From the NCBI GenBank assembly GCA_902559345.1, contig CACEHH010000010.1, forward strand, positions 1 to 32,653: a DNA stretch of 32,653 nucleotides, read 5' to 3'. This document shows positions 22,311 to 32,522 of the stretch, piece after piece (the stretch's first letter is position 1; each line of letters begins with the position of its first letter). The translations under genes and the position numbers were made by a program. The notes under the pieces are model-generated. The model was given only the letters and a program-made list of their open reading frames with translations. It did no database searches and had not been told where the DNA came from. Origin of the DNA: an uncultured SAR86 cluster bacterium (lineage in GTDB: Bacteria; Pseudomonadota; Gammaproteobacteria; Magnimaribacterales; D2472).

Positions 22311-22847
22311 ATGATTGAATTAACCCCATTAGCGAGACCGTATGCAAAAGCTTTATTTTCTTCAGCAAAAGATTCTAAAAAATTAGATCAAATGGCGGAT
22401 GAGTTAAAAGTTATGGCAGCAGCGTCTGCAACAGAGGGGGTTATAAACACAATCGAGAATCCATCACTTTCAAGACAAGAGATTGTAGATATTCTAATTA
22501 AATTATTTGAAGAAAATGTTTCAAGCAATTCTTTAAAACTTATTGAAATATTAGCAGAGAATAAGCGCCTCAACTTACTTGAACCCATATATTTTATATA
22601 TCAAGATTTATTAGAAAAACATAATGATCAAAACTCTATTGAGGTATTTGTTGCGGCCGAGCCTGGAGAAAAGGCAAAAGAAAATATAGAAAAAAAACTA
22701 AGAACTACATATGGCAAAGATGCCAAAATAAATTTTTTAAAAGACCCAAAGATGATGGGCGGCCTATCTATAAAGATAGGAGATGAAACACTTGATCTTT
22801 CAATTAGAGGAAAGGTCAATAAACTTGTAAACCAATTAAATTTTTAA
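22311..22847 (+). CDS. atpH: F1Fo ATP synthase subunit delta
   Basis: Connects the b stalk to the top of F1. The 178 residues (E. coli 177) show the family start LARPYAKALFSSA, a helical N-terminal domain and the C-terminal stretch DPKMMGGLSIKIGDETLDLSIRGKVNKL, matching the conserved D..l.GG...r.gd...D.Sv...l pattern. Located between atpF and atpA, as in other gammaproteobacteria. Confidence 0.95.
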   Translation: MIELTPLARPYAKALFSSAKDSKKLDQMADELKVMAAASATEGVINTIENPSLSRQEIVDILIKLFEENVSSNSLKLIEILAENKRLNLLEPIYFIYQDLLEKHNDQNSIEVFVAAEPGEKAKENIEKKLRTTYGKDAKINFLKDPKMMGGLSIKIGDETLDLSIRGKVNKLVNQLNF

Positions 22848-22856
22848 GGTGAAAAA

Positions 22857-24401
22857 ATGAGTCAATTAAATCCATCAGAAATTTCCAGCGTTTTAAAAGA
22901 AAAAATAGCTGGTCTCGACCTTTCAGCAGAAAGAAAAAATGAGGGCATTGTGGTTAGTGTCTCGGACGGCATTGTAAGAATACATGGCATGGGGGATGTT
23001 ATGTATGGTGAGGTTATAGAGTTTGAAAATGGCACAAAAGGCATGGCTCTCAATCTTGAACAGGATTCTGTTGGGGCTGTTGTTTTGGGAGACTACTTAG
23101 AGATTATTGAAGGTCAAAAAGCAGTTTGCACTGGAAAGGTTTTAGAAGTTCCTGTTGGAGAGGCTCTATTAGGAAGGGTTGTTAATACACTAGGCACGCC
23201 AATTGATGGAAAGGGAGAGATAAAAGCTGAAAAAAATATGCCAGTTGAGGTAGTTGCTCCTGGTGTTATTGCTCGTCAAAGTGTTGATCAGCCTGTTCAA
23301 ATCGGCTTAAAAGCCGTTGATGCAATGGTTCCAATTGGAAGAGGCCAAAGAGAGCTAATAATTGGAGACAGGCAGACAGGAAAAACCGCTGTAGCTATCG
23401 ATGCAATTATTAACCAAAAAGGTACTGGAATTAAATGTATTTATGTTGCGATTGGACAAAAACAATCAACAGTCGCAAACGTAGTAAGAAAGCTTGAAGA
23501 ATACGGCGCAATGGAACATACAATTGTTGTTTCAGCAACAGCTGCTGATCCTGCGCCAATGCAATACCTTTCAGCATACTCTGGCTGCACAATGGGTGAG
23601 TATTTTAGAGATAAGGGCGAAGACGCATTAATCGTCTATGATGATCTTTCTAAGCAAGCGGTCGCATATAGACAAGTATCACTTTTATTAAAAAGGCCTC
23701 CTGGCAGAGAAGCATATCCAGGTGATGTTTTTTATCTTCACTCAAGACTATTAGAGAGAGCGGCAAGAGTAAATGCCGAATATGTTGAACAAGTCACTGG
23801 TGGAAAAGTTAAAGGAAAAACTGGATCTTTAACAGCCTTGCCAATTATCGAAACACTTGCTGGAGATGTTTCTGCTTTCGTGCCAACAAATGTTATTTCA
23901 ATTACTGATGGGCAAATCTATTTAGAGACTGAATTATTTAACTCAGGCATTAGACCAGCAATTAATCCAGGCCTATCAGTTTCAAGGGTTGGGGGATCAG
24001 CCCAAACAAAAATTATGAAAAAACTCGCTGGCGGGGTTAGAACTGCATTAGCTCAATATCGTGAACTAGCAGCCTTCTCACAATTTGCTTCAGATTTGGA
24101 TGAGGCTACAAAACAACAACTCGCAAACGGTAAAGCATTTACCGAGCTGCTTAAACAAAAACAATACGCACCAATGAGCGTTGCTCAACAGGCTTTAAGT
24201 TTGTTTGCCGCTGACAGAGGTTACATGGCAGATGCAGATGTCGAAAAAATCTTAGATTTTGAAGAGGCCCTTCATGGCTATTTAACGTCTGAAAAAGGTG
24301 AACTTGAAGAGCAGATAAACTCTACAGGGGATTGGAATGATGATATTGAAAGTCAATTCAAGAATCTTGTTGAAGATTTTAAGAAAACACAAACTTATTA
24401 A
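22857..24401 (+). CDS. atpA: F1 ATP synthase subunit alpha
   Basis: Non-catalytic nucleotide-binding subunit of the F1 hexamer. The 514 residues match E. coli alpha (513). The P-loop is GDRQTGKT at 170-177, preceded by [14 protein letters not shown]; the family block [17 protein letters not shown] follows near 370. AAGGTGAAAAAATG provides the ribosome-binding site. The G/T versus A/C skew seen upstream is no longer evident here; composition is near neutral. Confidence 0.98.
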   Translation: MSQLNPSEISSVLKEKIAGLDLSAERKNEGIVVSVSDGIVRIHGMGDVMYGEVIEFENGTKGMALNLEQDSVGAVVLGDYLEIIEGQKAVCTGKVLEVPVGEALLGRVVNTLGTPIDGKGEIKAEKNMPVEVVAPGVIARQSVDQPVQIGLKAVDAMVPIGRGQRELIIGDRQTGKTAVAIDAIINQKGTGIKCIYVAIGQKQSTVANVVRKLEEYGAMEHTIVVSATAADPAPMQYLSAYSGCTMGEYFRDKGEDALIVYDDLSKQAVAYRQVSLLLKRPPGREAYPGDVFYLHSRLLERAARVNAEYVEQVTGGKVKGKTGSLTALPIIETLAGDVSAFVPTNVISITDGQIYLETELFNSGIRPAINPGLSVSRVGGSAQTKIMKKLAGGVRTALAQYRELAAFSQFASDLDEATKQQLANGKAFTELLKQKQYAPMSVAQQALSLFAADRGYMADADVEKILDFEEALHGYLTSEKGELEEQINSTGDWNDDIESQFKNLVEDFKKTQTY

Positions 24402-24403
24402 TA

Positions 24404-26675
<2,272 letters not shown>

Positions 26676-26676
26676 A

Positions 26677-27090
26677 ATGAGCACCATTAAAATTAATATA
26701 GTTTCATCAAGTGAAGAAATTTATTCTGGTGAAGCTACTATGGTTTATGCAACAGGAACACTAGGTGAGCTTGGCATAGCGCCTGGACATACACCGCTTT
26801 TAACTGGCCTAGCGCCAGGACCTGTTAGGGTACAAAATGGATCAGAAGAAGAAGCTTTTTTTTGCTCTGGTGGATTCTTAGAAATACAGCCTGATTTAGT
26901 AACTGTTTTATCAGATACTGCTGAAAGAGCAGACAGCCTTGATGAGTCTGAAGCAATCAAAGCAAAAGAAGCAGCAGAACAAGAACTAGCAAATAAAGAT
27001 GCCACGCTTGATTATGCAAAAGCAGCTTCTCAATTAGCTGAGGCAGTTGCTAGACTAAAAACTATTCAAAAACTTCGCAAAAAACAGTAA
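26677..27090 (+). CDS. atpC: F1 ATP synthase subunit epsilon
   Basis: Rotor subunit that couples and regulates ATP hydrolysis. The 137 residues have an N-terminal beta sandwich (IVSSSEEIYSGEATMVYATG, GELGIAPGHTPLLT) and a C-terminal helical hairpin from about residue 90 (AKEAAEQELANKDATLDYAKA), the inhibitory domain. The ATG follows the atpD stop by one base. Last gene of the atp operon; glmU follows after 22 bases. Confidence 0.96.
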   Translation: MSTIKINIVSSSEEIYSGEATMVYATGTLGELGIAPGHTPLLTGLAPGPVRVQNGSEEEAFFCSGGFLEIQPDLVTVLSDTAERADSLDESEAIKAKEAAEQELANKDATLDYAKAASQLAEAVARLKTIQKLRKKQ

Positions 27091-27112
27091 GGTATCTATT
27101 TAGCCTTATATT

Positions 27113-28468
27113 GTGAATATCCATACTGTTATATTGGCTGCAGGCGAAGGCTCAAGAATGCTTTCAACTAAAGCAAAATCCCTCCAACCTCTTGGGGGTC
27201 ACTCAATGCTAAAAAGAATTTATGATACCGCTTCAAAAATAAGCCATGAAATATCTTTTGTTGTTGGTTATGAAAAAGAATCAATAATAGAAGAAATTAA
27301 AAACTTTGATGGAAAGAACTATATAACAGAGCAAAAAAAAGCTATTGGAACAGCAGATGCTGTAAAAGCCTCTCTAGATTCAATATCGAATGACTCAAAA
27401 GTGATCGTATTATATGGGGATGTTCCATTAATAAAAGAAAATACCTTAAAAAGTTTAATATCAAATACTGATAATTCTTTAACAATACTTAGCACGAAAA
27501 TAGAAAACCCATTTGGTTATGGCAGAATAAAAAAAGATGCAGAGGGCTATGCGACTGCAATAGTTGAAGAAAAAGATGCCTCTGATGATGAAAAAAAGAT
27601 TCAAGAGATATTTACAGGCATTCTTTGTTGCAATAAAAAATTATTAGAAGAAGCCATTAATGAAGTTGGCAATGACAATGCAGCAGAAGAATATTATTTA
27701 ACTGATATAGTTTCAATTATTAGCTCAAAAGGGTATAAAATTAAAACATGTGTTGTGCCCAATAAAGAAGTTAAGGGCGCTAACACCAAAACAGAGTTAT
27801 CAGAACTAGAGAGCATATATAGAAAAATGAAAGCAGAGGAACTTTTAGAGATGGGCGTAACCCTATCAGACAAGACTAGGCTTGATATTAGAGGAAATAT
27901 CACAGTAGGCAAAGATTGTCATATAGACATAAATGTAATACTTGATGGAAATATTGTTCTTGGTAATAACGTATTCATAGGCCCTAACACTATCCTTAAA
28001 GATGTGGAGATAGGCGATAACTCTTCAATAGAGGCTTTTTCTCATCTAGTATCATCAAAAGTCGGTAAGAGCTGTTCCATAGGCCCTTATGCAAGATTAA
28101 GAGAGGGGAGCCACATAGATGATGAGGCAAAAATTGGCAATTTTGTTGAAACCAAGAAAACGAAACTTGGAAAAGCCTCAAAGGCTAATCATTTTGCATA
28201 TCTTGGAGATGCCGAAATAGGGACAGAGTCAAATATTGGAGCTGGAACAATAACTTGCAACTATGATGGCAAAAATAAAAACGAAACAAAAATTGGGGAT
28301 AATAGTTTTGTTGGTACAAACTCATCATTAGTTGCACCTGTGACTATAGGCTCTAACTCATATATTGCTGCTGGTTCTGTAATTACCAAGGACGTTCCAG
28401 ATAACGCTTTAGGGGTTAGCAGGGCTAAACAAGATAATAAAGAAAACTGGTCCAAAAAGAAGAGCTAG
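27113..28468 (+). CDS. glmU: bifunctional GlcNAc-1-P uridyltransferase / GlcN-1-P acetyltransferase
   Basis: Makes UDP-GlcNAc, the precursor of peptidoglycan and lipid A. The 451 residues start with the nucleotidyltransferase motif LAAGEGSRM (8-16); the usual GTRM reads GSRM and the usual PK before the conserved lysine reads AK (Lys22), both mild substitutions. The C-terminal left-handed beta helix is visible as hexapeptide repeats from about 255, with the acetyltransferase block KANHFAYLGDAEIG that carries the catalytic His, and GAGTITCNYDG. The start is GTG at 27113 with no obvious ribosome-binding site. glmS follows three bases after the stop. Confidence 0.97.
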   Translation: MNIHTVILAAGEGSRMLSTKAKSLQPLGGHSMLKRIYDTASKISHEISFVVGYEKESIIEEIKNFDGKNYITEQKKAIGTADAVKASLDSISNDSKVIVLYGDVPLIKENTLKSLISNTDNSLTILSTKIENPFGYGRIKKDAEGYATAIVEEKDASDDEKKIQEIFTGILCCNKKLLEEAINEVGNDNAAEEYYLTDIVSIISSKGYKIKTCVVPNKEVKGANTKTELSELESIYRKMKAEELLEMGVTLSDKTRLDIRGNITVGKDCHIDINVILDGNIVLGNNVFIGPNTILKDVEIGDNSSIEAFSHLVSSKVGKSCSIGPYARLREGSHIDDEAKIGNFVETKKTKLGKASKANHFAYLGDAEIGTESNIGAGTITCNYDGKNKNETKIGDNSFVGTNSSLVAPVTIGSNSYIAAGSVITKDVPDNALGVSRAKQDNKENWSKKKS

Positions 28469-28471
28469 AAT

Positions 28472-30298
28472 ATGTGTGGAATTATAGCTGCTGCCTCTGA
28501 AAGAAATGTTGGTAAGCTCCTGGTTCAGGGTCTTCATAAGATGGAGTATCGAGGTTATGATTCTGCAGGAATAGCATTACATCAAAATGATCAAATAGCT
28601 CATCTAAGAACTCTTGGAAAAGTTAAACTTCTTGAAGAGAAGATGATTGCAGAAAAACCAAAAAGCAAACTTGGTATTGCGCATACAAGATGGGCAACTC
28701 ATGGCGAGCCTTCTGAAGAAAATGCACATCCTCACAAATCTAATGAAAGAATTTATATTGTTCATAACGGCATCATCGAGAATTACATTGAGCTTAAGGA
28801 CTATTTAAAAAAAGAAGGATATAGCTTTTCCTCTCAAACAGATTCCGAGCTGATAGCTCATATGCTTGAATATTTCCTCAATCAAGGAAACACGATGATA
28901 GATTCAATGTATTTAACAAAAGAAAAACTTGAAGGAGCCTATGCGATTGCAGCAATAGATAGAGAAGATAACTCGAATATAATTATTGCAAGAAATAAAT
29001 CACCACTTCTTATAGGTATTGGCACAGATGAGATTTTGGCCGCCTCAGATCCGCTCGCAATAGGACAGCTAACCAATGAATTTATTTTCCTTGAGGACGG
29101 AGATGTTGCAGAGATTTCAGCGCAAAGTTTCGAGATTTATGACGATTTAAAAAAGAAAGTTGACAGAGAAATATCTCATATAGATATTTCAAACCAATCT
29201 ACATCTAAGGGTGATTACAGGCACTTTATGGAAAAGGAAATTTATGAACAGCCTGAGGCAATTTTAAACACCATAGATGGAAGGGTTGGAGGCGATGATG
29301 TATTAGATAATATATTCGGAATAGGTTCTTCAGATATTTTTGAAAAAGTTAAAAGAATCCAAATAATAGCTTGTGGCACTAGTCTTCATGCTGGAAGGGT
29401 GGCTGCTAACTGGTTTTCAGCAATTTCAGAACTCCCAACACAAATAGATTATGCATCTGAGTACAGGTATAGGAATCCACATGTGGATGAGGACTCTCTT
29501 TTAGTAACAATATCTCAGTCAGGCGAAACCGCTGATACATTAGCTGCATTAAGATATGGAAAAGAAAATGGATACTTGTCTACACTTACAGTTTGCAATG
29601 TTCCAACAAGCTCGCTGGCAAGAGAGTCTGACTATTCTATTTTTACTAATGCAGGTCCAGAAATTGGCGTTGCTTCAACCAAAGCATTTACGACTCAATT
29701 AGCTGCGCTAATGCTACTTGCACTTTCTCTAGCCAAAAGCAGAGACAGAAACCCCAAGCTAAGAAGTCGCGTTATTACAGCAATGAGATCTTTATCAGAT
29801 ACGATTGATGAAACCCTTAAGCTTAAAGATGAGATTCTTGAAATCGCCCCAGAGATTGCTAACAAAGATAATGCTTTATTCTTAGGAAGAGGAATTTTTT
29901 ATCCAATTGCAAAAGAGGGCGCGTTAAAATTAAAAGAAATCTCTTATATACATGCTGAAGCATATCCAGCGGGAGAACTAAAGCATGGACCGCTTGCACT
30001 AATTGATGAAGATATGCCAGTAATAGCACTGGCTCCTGAGAGCGAGATAGCTGAAAAGCTGGTTTCAAACTTAGAAGAGGTAAAGGCTAGAGGAGGAACG
30101 CTTTATGTATTCTCTGATCCATCTATTAGCATGGAGCTTAAATCTGGCAGGCTTATTAAAATGCCAAAATGTGATTTTTTACTCACCCCAATTATTTATA
30201 CTATCCCGCTACAAATTCTTTCATACGAGGTGGCTCTATTAAGGGGAACAGATATTGACCAACCAAGAAATTTGGCAAAGTCCGTTACAGTGGAGTAG
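28472..30298 (+). CDS. glmS: glutamine-fructose-6-phosphate aminotransferase (isomerizing)
   Basis: Makes glucosamine-6-phosphate from fructose-6-phosphate and glutamine, the first step toward UDP-GlcNAc. 608 residues. The mature N-terminus is the nucleophile Cys2 (MCGIIAA); the glutaminase domain has RGYDSAGIA, HTRWATHGEPSEENAHPH and HNGIIENY. Two SIS domains follow (IIACGTSLHAGRVAANW near 296-315; LFLGRGIFYPIAKEGALKLKE near 467). It ends NLAKSVTVE, as in the family. No glmS ribozyme is present upstream: the gap to glmU is only three bases. Confidence 0.98.
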   Translation: MCGIIAAASERNVGKLLVQGLHKMEYRGYDSAGIALHQNDQIAHLRTLGKVKLLEEKMIAEKPKSKLGIAHTRWATHGEPSEENAHPHKSNERIYIVHNGIIENYIELKDYLKKEGYSFSSQTDSELIAHMLEYFLNQGNTMIDSMYLTKEKLEGAYAIAAIDREDNSNIIIARNKSPLLIGIGTDEILAASDPLAIGQLTNEFIFLEDGDVAEISAQSFEIYDDLKKKVDREISHIDISNQSTSKGDYRHFMEKEIYEQPEAILNTIDGRVGGDDVLDNIFGIGSSDIFEKVKRIQIIACGTSLHAGRVAANWFSAISELPTQIDYASEYRYRNPHVDEDSLLVTISQSGETADTLAALRYGKENGYLSTLTVCNVPTSSLARESDYSIFTNAGPEIGVASTKAFTTQLAALMLLALSLAKSRDRNPKLRSRVITAMRSLSDTIDETLKLKDEILEIAPEIANKDNALFLGRGIFYPIAKEGALKLKEISYIHAEAYPAGELKHGPLALIDEDMPVIALAPESEIAEKLVSNLEEVKARGGTLYVFSDPSISMELKSGRLIKMPKCDFLLTPIIYTIPLQILSYEVALLRGTDIDQPRNLAKSVTVE

Positions 30299-30315
30299 TT
30301 TACAACAGTAAATAA
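30299..30315 (+). repeat. left copy of 17-bp inverted repeat flanking the 129-aa gene
   Basis: TTTACAACAGTAAATAA, directly after the glmS stop. Its exact reverse complement lies at 30720-30736. Each copy is itself a small dyad (TTTAC-4 bases-GTAAA), so it may be a protein-binding site or a short hairpin. Confidence 0.7.
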
Positions 30316-30327
30316 GCAGGGGTTGAA

Positions 30328-30717
30328 ATGGTTATAAACAACCAAGTTTTCATTAGAAGGTTTGTTATCTTTACATTTTGTGTGACTGCAATTCATTTCA
30401 TCTTAGAAAGTCTATACACAATACAATTCGGACAGTCATTTTTAGGACTCCTGCCTGACTTAATTGCCGACGCACTTCTAGTAACGGGTAGCGTGCTAGC
30501 TTTAAAAAACTCAAATGCGATAGGTATTTTATGCGGGGCATGGGGATTTACTTTTTGTCAGCATTATCGCTCTTGGGCATGGAGATTTGAGTCAGTGCAA
30601 GACGGTTCTGCAACATCAGTCGATGAAATAACAATGATCGTTTTGGCATCCACTATGTTTATTTCAATACTCTGCTTTATTTTGACTCTATTAATGTGTT
30701 TGCCAAAAAGAGATTAG
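30328..30717 (+). CDS. small membrane protein of unknown function
   Basis: 129 residues, not assigned to a named family. The ATG has AGGGG ten bases upstream. Hydrophobic stretches at about 10-28, 37-58, 63-77 and 100-123 suggest three or four membrane segments. The middle carries a distinctive GAWGFTFCQHYRSWAWRFE stretch, with aromatic and basic residues that could form a conserved site. It sits alone between glmS and an unrelated gene and is bracketed by the exact 17-bp inverted repeat at 30299 and 30720. Confidence 0.75.
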   Translation: MVINNQVFIRRFVIFTFCVTAIHFILESLYTIQFGQSFLGLLPDLIADALLVTGSVLALKNSNAIGILCGAWGFTFCQHYRSWAWRFESVQDGSATSVDEITMIVLASTMFISILCFILTLLMCLPKRD

Positions 30718-30719
30718 TA

Positions 30720-30736
30720 TTATTTACTGTTGTAAA
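30720..30736 (-). repeat. right copy of 17-bp inverted repeat
   Basis: TTATTTACTGTTGTAAA, three bases after the stop of the 129-aa gene, the exact reverse complement of 30299-30315. Confidence 0.7.
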
Positions 30737-30763
30737 ACACTCGATAACTGTAGAGTAGATTTG

Positions 30764-30773
30764 AACAGTGATT
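30764..30773 (+). repeat. 10-bp repeat at the start of the 147-aa gene
   Basis: AACAGTGATT, overlapping the GTG start codon. Its exact reverse complement AATCACTGTT is at 31216-31225, just after the same gene, and TCACTGTT recurs at 31239-31246. The AACAGT core is shared with the 17-bp repeats. Confidence 0.5.
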
Positions 30774-31211
30774 TATGAAGACTTCCTAACTTTGAAAGGA
30801 AAAGATTTTAAAGGAAGAACTCTCGAAGACATTTGGTCTTTTTCAGATAAAGAAATAGAAGAAAATCATGATTTTATTCAAATAGTTTTTCCACTGAACA
30901 AACCTAGTCAATCTGTATTCCATGGATATTATCTTGATAGTCAAGATATTGTTGATCAAATTAAAAAAAATAAAGAAGCAACAAATAATATTATTAAGTC
31001 TTCTCAATGGTTCTTTTCTTTTTTGGAGAGAAATATGTATTGGAATGATCAACATGATCATAATCAATTGAGAATTACCAGAGTTATAGAGTGTCTAAGA
31101 CTGTTAGTCTCCGATGAAGAAGCAGATAATTTTTATAAAAATGTTTTAGAATTAATTAAGGATAATAATCAAATAAACATGAGAACATTAAATTTTTGGA
31201 AAAATGCTTAA
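30768..31211 (+). CDS. hypothetical soluble protein
   Basis: 147 residues with no recognised motif, signal peptide or membrane segment. It is charged and probably mostly helical, with aromatic-rich stretches (SSQWFFSFLERNMYWNDQHD) and a C-terminal RITRVIECLRLLVSDEEADNF helix-like segment. The GTG at 30768 is the best visible start, as the next methionine is far downstream; no clear ribosome-binding site precedes it, so the true start is uncertain. It is bounded by short AACAGTGATT/AATCACTGTT repeats. Confidence 0.65.
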   Translation: MIYEDFLTLKGKDFKGRTLEDIWSFSDKEIEENHDFIQIVFPLNKPSQSVFHGYYLDSQDIVDQIKKNKEATNNIIKSSQWFFSFLERNMYWNDQHDHNQLRITRVIECLRLLVSDEEADNFYKNVLELIKDNNQINMRTLNFWKNA

Positions 31212-31215
31212 TAAT

Positions 31216-31246
31216 AATCACTGTTTTGTTCAAGTCAGTCACTGTT
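31216..31246 (+). repeat. tandem TCACTGTT motifs between two small genes
   Basis: AATCACTGTT at 31216-31225 and TCACTGTT at 31239-31246, two direct copies in the 45-base gap after the 147-aa gene. The first is the exact reverse complement of 30764-30773. Confidence 0.5.
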
Positions 31247-31256
31247 GAATGATTCT

Positions 31257-31535
31257 GTGAAAAAAATCTTATTAATTTTAATTGTTTTCTTTATTACAGG
31301 TTGTGCTAGCACTCCATTAGCAATAACTGGAGGAAAAATTATAAGTCACGATTTCAAGATATATCATTTTAGTGATGACGATTATCTAGATATTTTTAAC
31401 TTAAAAAATGGCGAAAGAATTACTAAGTACTGCACTAAACATGAAGAGCAAGTAGAAGTAAGAAAAATACGCACGAATCATGACGGTGTGGATAGAACTA
31501 TCTGGATAGTTAATATAGCAGAAACCGCTGAATAA
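31257..31535 (+). CDS. small predicted lipoprotein
   Basis: 92 residues starting at GTG 31257 (MKKILLILIVFFITGCAS), a compact lipoprotein signal peptide with lipobox ITGC (Cys16); an in-frame TTG at 31245 would add four residues before the basic start and is less likely. The mature part is polar with a paired-Cys-free core (YCTKHEEQVEVRKIRTNHDG) and no recognised domain. It lies between repeat-bounded unknown genes and a convergent XRE module. Confidence 0.7.
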   Translation: MKKILLILIVFFITGCASTPLAITGGKIISHDFKIYHFSDDDYLDIFNLKNGERITKYCTKHEEQVEVRKIRTNHDGVDRTIWIVNIAETAE

Positions 31536-31592
31536 AAATAATGAGCCATGAGAAAACCTGCTACGGATACTTTGTTGCGATGGAGCGGTTTC
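31521..31592 (+). repeat. 9-bp inverted repeat spanning the 3' end of the small lipoprotein gene
   Basis: GAAACCGCT at 31521-31529 and AGCGGTTTC at 31584-31592 are exact reverse complements 54 bases apart. CCAT (31546-31549) and ATGG (31580-31583) could pair inside. The first arm is in the last codons of the lipoprotein gene. It could form a long-range stem in the transcript tail. Confidence 0.45.
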
Positions 31593-31594
31593 GT

Positions 31595-31617
31595 TTGCCG
31601 AATTAATTATTTGGCAA
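31595..31617. terminator. stem-loop between convergent genes, possible terminator
   Basis: TTGCCGAAT-TAATT-ATTTGGCAA: a 9-bp stem with one G-U pair and a 5-base loop, followed by TTT on +. It sits between the + lipoprotein gene and the - XRE gene and overlaps the XRE stop codon. The T-tract is short, so termination would be modest. Confidence 0.4.
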
Positions 31618-31821
31618 TTTAAATAAATCCTCTACCTTACATCCAAGTGTTTTAGAAATTTTTAAAGCAAGAACAGTAGAAGGGACATATACTCCATTCT
31701 CAATTGCATTAATGCTTTTTCTTGAAACATCAGCACTCTCAGATAACTCCTGTTGAGTTAATCCTGCTTTCCTTCGAAGTTTCTCAAGATTGTTAAGAAG
31801 TTTTTTATGATCTTTGCCCAA
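31603..31821 (-). CDS. XRE-family helix-turn-helix regulator
   Basis: 72-residue single-domain DNA-binding protein. The HTH is LRRKAGLTQQELSESADVSRKSINAIENGVYVPS (about 15-48), followed by LALKISKTLGCKVEDLFKL, the small COG1476-like type. Such regulators often pair with small membrane proteins of unknown role, as here. The start is TTG at 31821, two bases from the stop of the upstream membrane protein gene. It is the last gene of a three-gene - strand set; it probably regulates its own operon (inference). Confidence 0.85.
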   Translation of the reverse strand: MGKDHKKLLNNLEKLRRKAGLTQQELSESADVSRKSINAIENGVYVPSTVLALKISKTLGCKVEDLFKLPNN

Positions 31822-31823
31822 AA

Positions 31824-32030
31824 TTATTTATTTTCAAACCTTTCAACTGCTCTATTAATTGATTCATACTCAGTTGTATATTTATTACCAAAAAACAAAC
31901 AAATAAAACCAATTCCCAAAATTATCAATCCTGCACCTTCATATATCAACCCCAAAGGATCATACAAGGCAATGCCTGATATGCTTATTAAAAGACCCAT
32001 ATGCATAACTAAATTTTTCTTATAGATCAT
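31824..32030 (-). CDS. small two-helix membrane protein
   Basis: 68 residues from the ATG at 32030 (MIYKKNLVMHMGLLIS); GGAGGG lies just upstream on the coding strand, right after the stop of the preceding gene, which decides this start over an in-frame one at 32069. Two hydrophobic stretches (about 9-27 and 29-48) form a membrane hairpin. The cytoplasmic-looking tail ends AVERFENK, closely matching the end of the upstream 129-residue membrane protein (AVEDFEKK). Function unknown. Confidence 0.75.
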   Translation of the reverse strand: MIYKKNLVMHMGLLISISGIALYDPLGLIYEGAGLIILGIGFICLFFGNKYTTEYESINRAVERFENK

Positions 32031-32040
32031 TATGTCCCTC

Positions 32041-32430
32041 CTATTTTTTTTCGAAATCTTCAACAGCACTTGTTAATTCTTCACTTGTATTTGGATAAAG
32101 ATAACCAGCAACTATCTGCCCTATACCAATAGCAGCAACTAGGGCCCCAACACCCTTGAGTACCGAACCCAGAAAAAATACTCCAAATAGAAACAGACCC
32201 ACACCAGTAAATAATGTAACAACCCCAGTTCTTCTATAATCAATTGGTTCTTTTTTTCTTTCATCAAGCATATCAATCATATCCCCTATCTTTGAGGAGT
32301 CTTCTAAATTTTTAGATATCTCTAATATAGTTCTATTTCTATCTTTGCTTTCTAAATAAAGCCATATGAATACTGAAACTGGGATTATAATTGACACAAG
32401 TATGCCTAAAATTGGCACTATATCATTCAT
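32041..32430 (-). CDS. membrane protein, possibly DUF6249-like
   Basis: 129 residues with an N-terminal membrane helix (about 4-26), a charged linker (SKDRNRTILEISKNLEDSSK to DERKKEPIDYRR) and two C-terminal hydrophobic helices (about 68-89 and 90-113). This one-plus-two helix layout with a helical cytoplasmic linker recalls DUF6249-type proteins; I give that low weight. The tail ends AVEDFEKK, like the downstream 68-residue protein. GGAGA lies six bases before the ATG. First gene of the membrane-membrane-XRE set. Confidence 0.7.
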   Translation of the reverse strand: MNDIVPILGILVSIIIPVSVFIWLYLESKDRNRTILEISKNLEDSSKIGDMIDMLDERKKEPIDYRRTGVVTLFTGVGLFLFGVFFLGSVLKGVGALVAAIGIGQIVAGYLYPNTSEELTSAVEDFEKK

Positions 32431-32509
32431 AAATATTCTCCTGTAAATAAAATGTAACGCAAACTTATCATTAATAATATGAGAAGTAAAGGTTACAAGT
32501 TAATTATTG

Positions 32510-32515
32510 TATAAT
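32510..32515 (+). promoter_or_regulatory. -10 element close to the last gene
   Basis: TATAAT ending seven bases before the ATG of the terminal lipoprotein gene. A start site at the usual distance would give a leaderless or near-leaderless mRNA. No -35 is recognised, so it may be fortuitous in this AT-rich gap. Confidence 0.25.
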
Positions 32516-32522
32516 TATTTAT

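Noticed and set aside
30299-31250. Integron attC sites around the small genes
   Set aside because: Only one GTTRRRY match (GTTGAAT at 31244-31250) is present, with no paired RYYYAAC and no integrase; the repeats do not have the attC layout.
32453-32497. TGTAAC...GTTACA inverted repeat as the XRE operator
   Set aside because: Arms are only 6 bp and 33 bases apart in an AT-rich gap; this could be chance.
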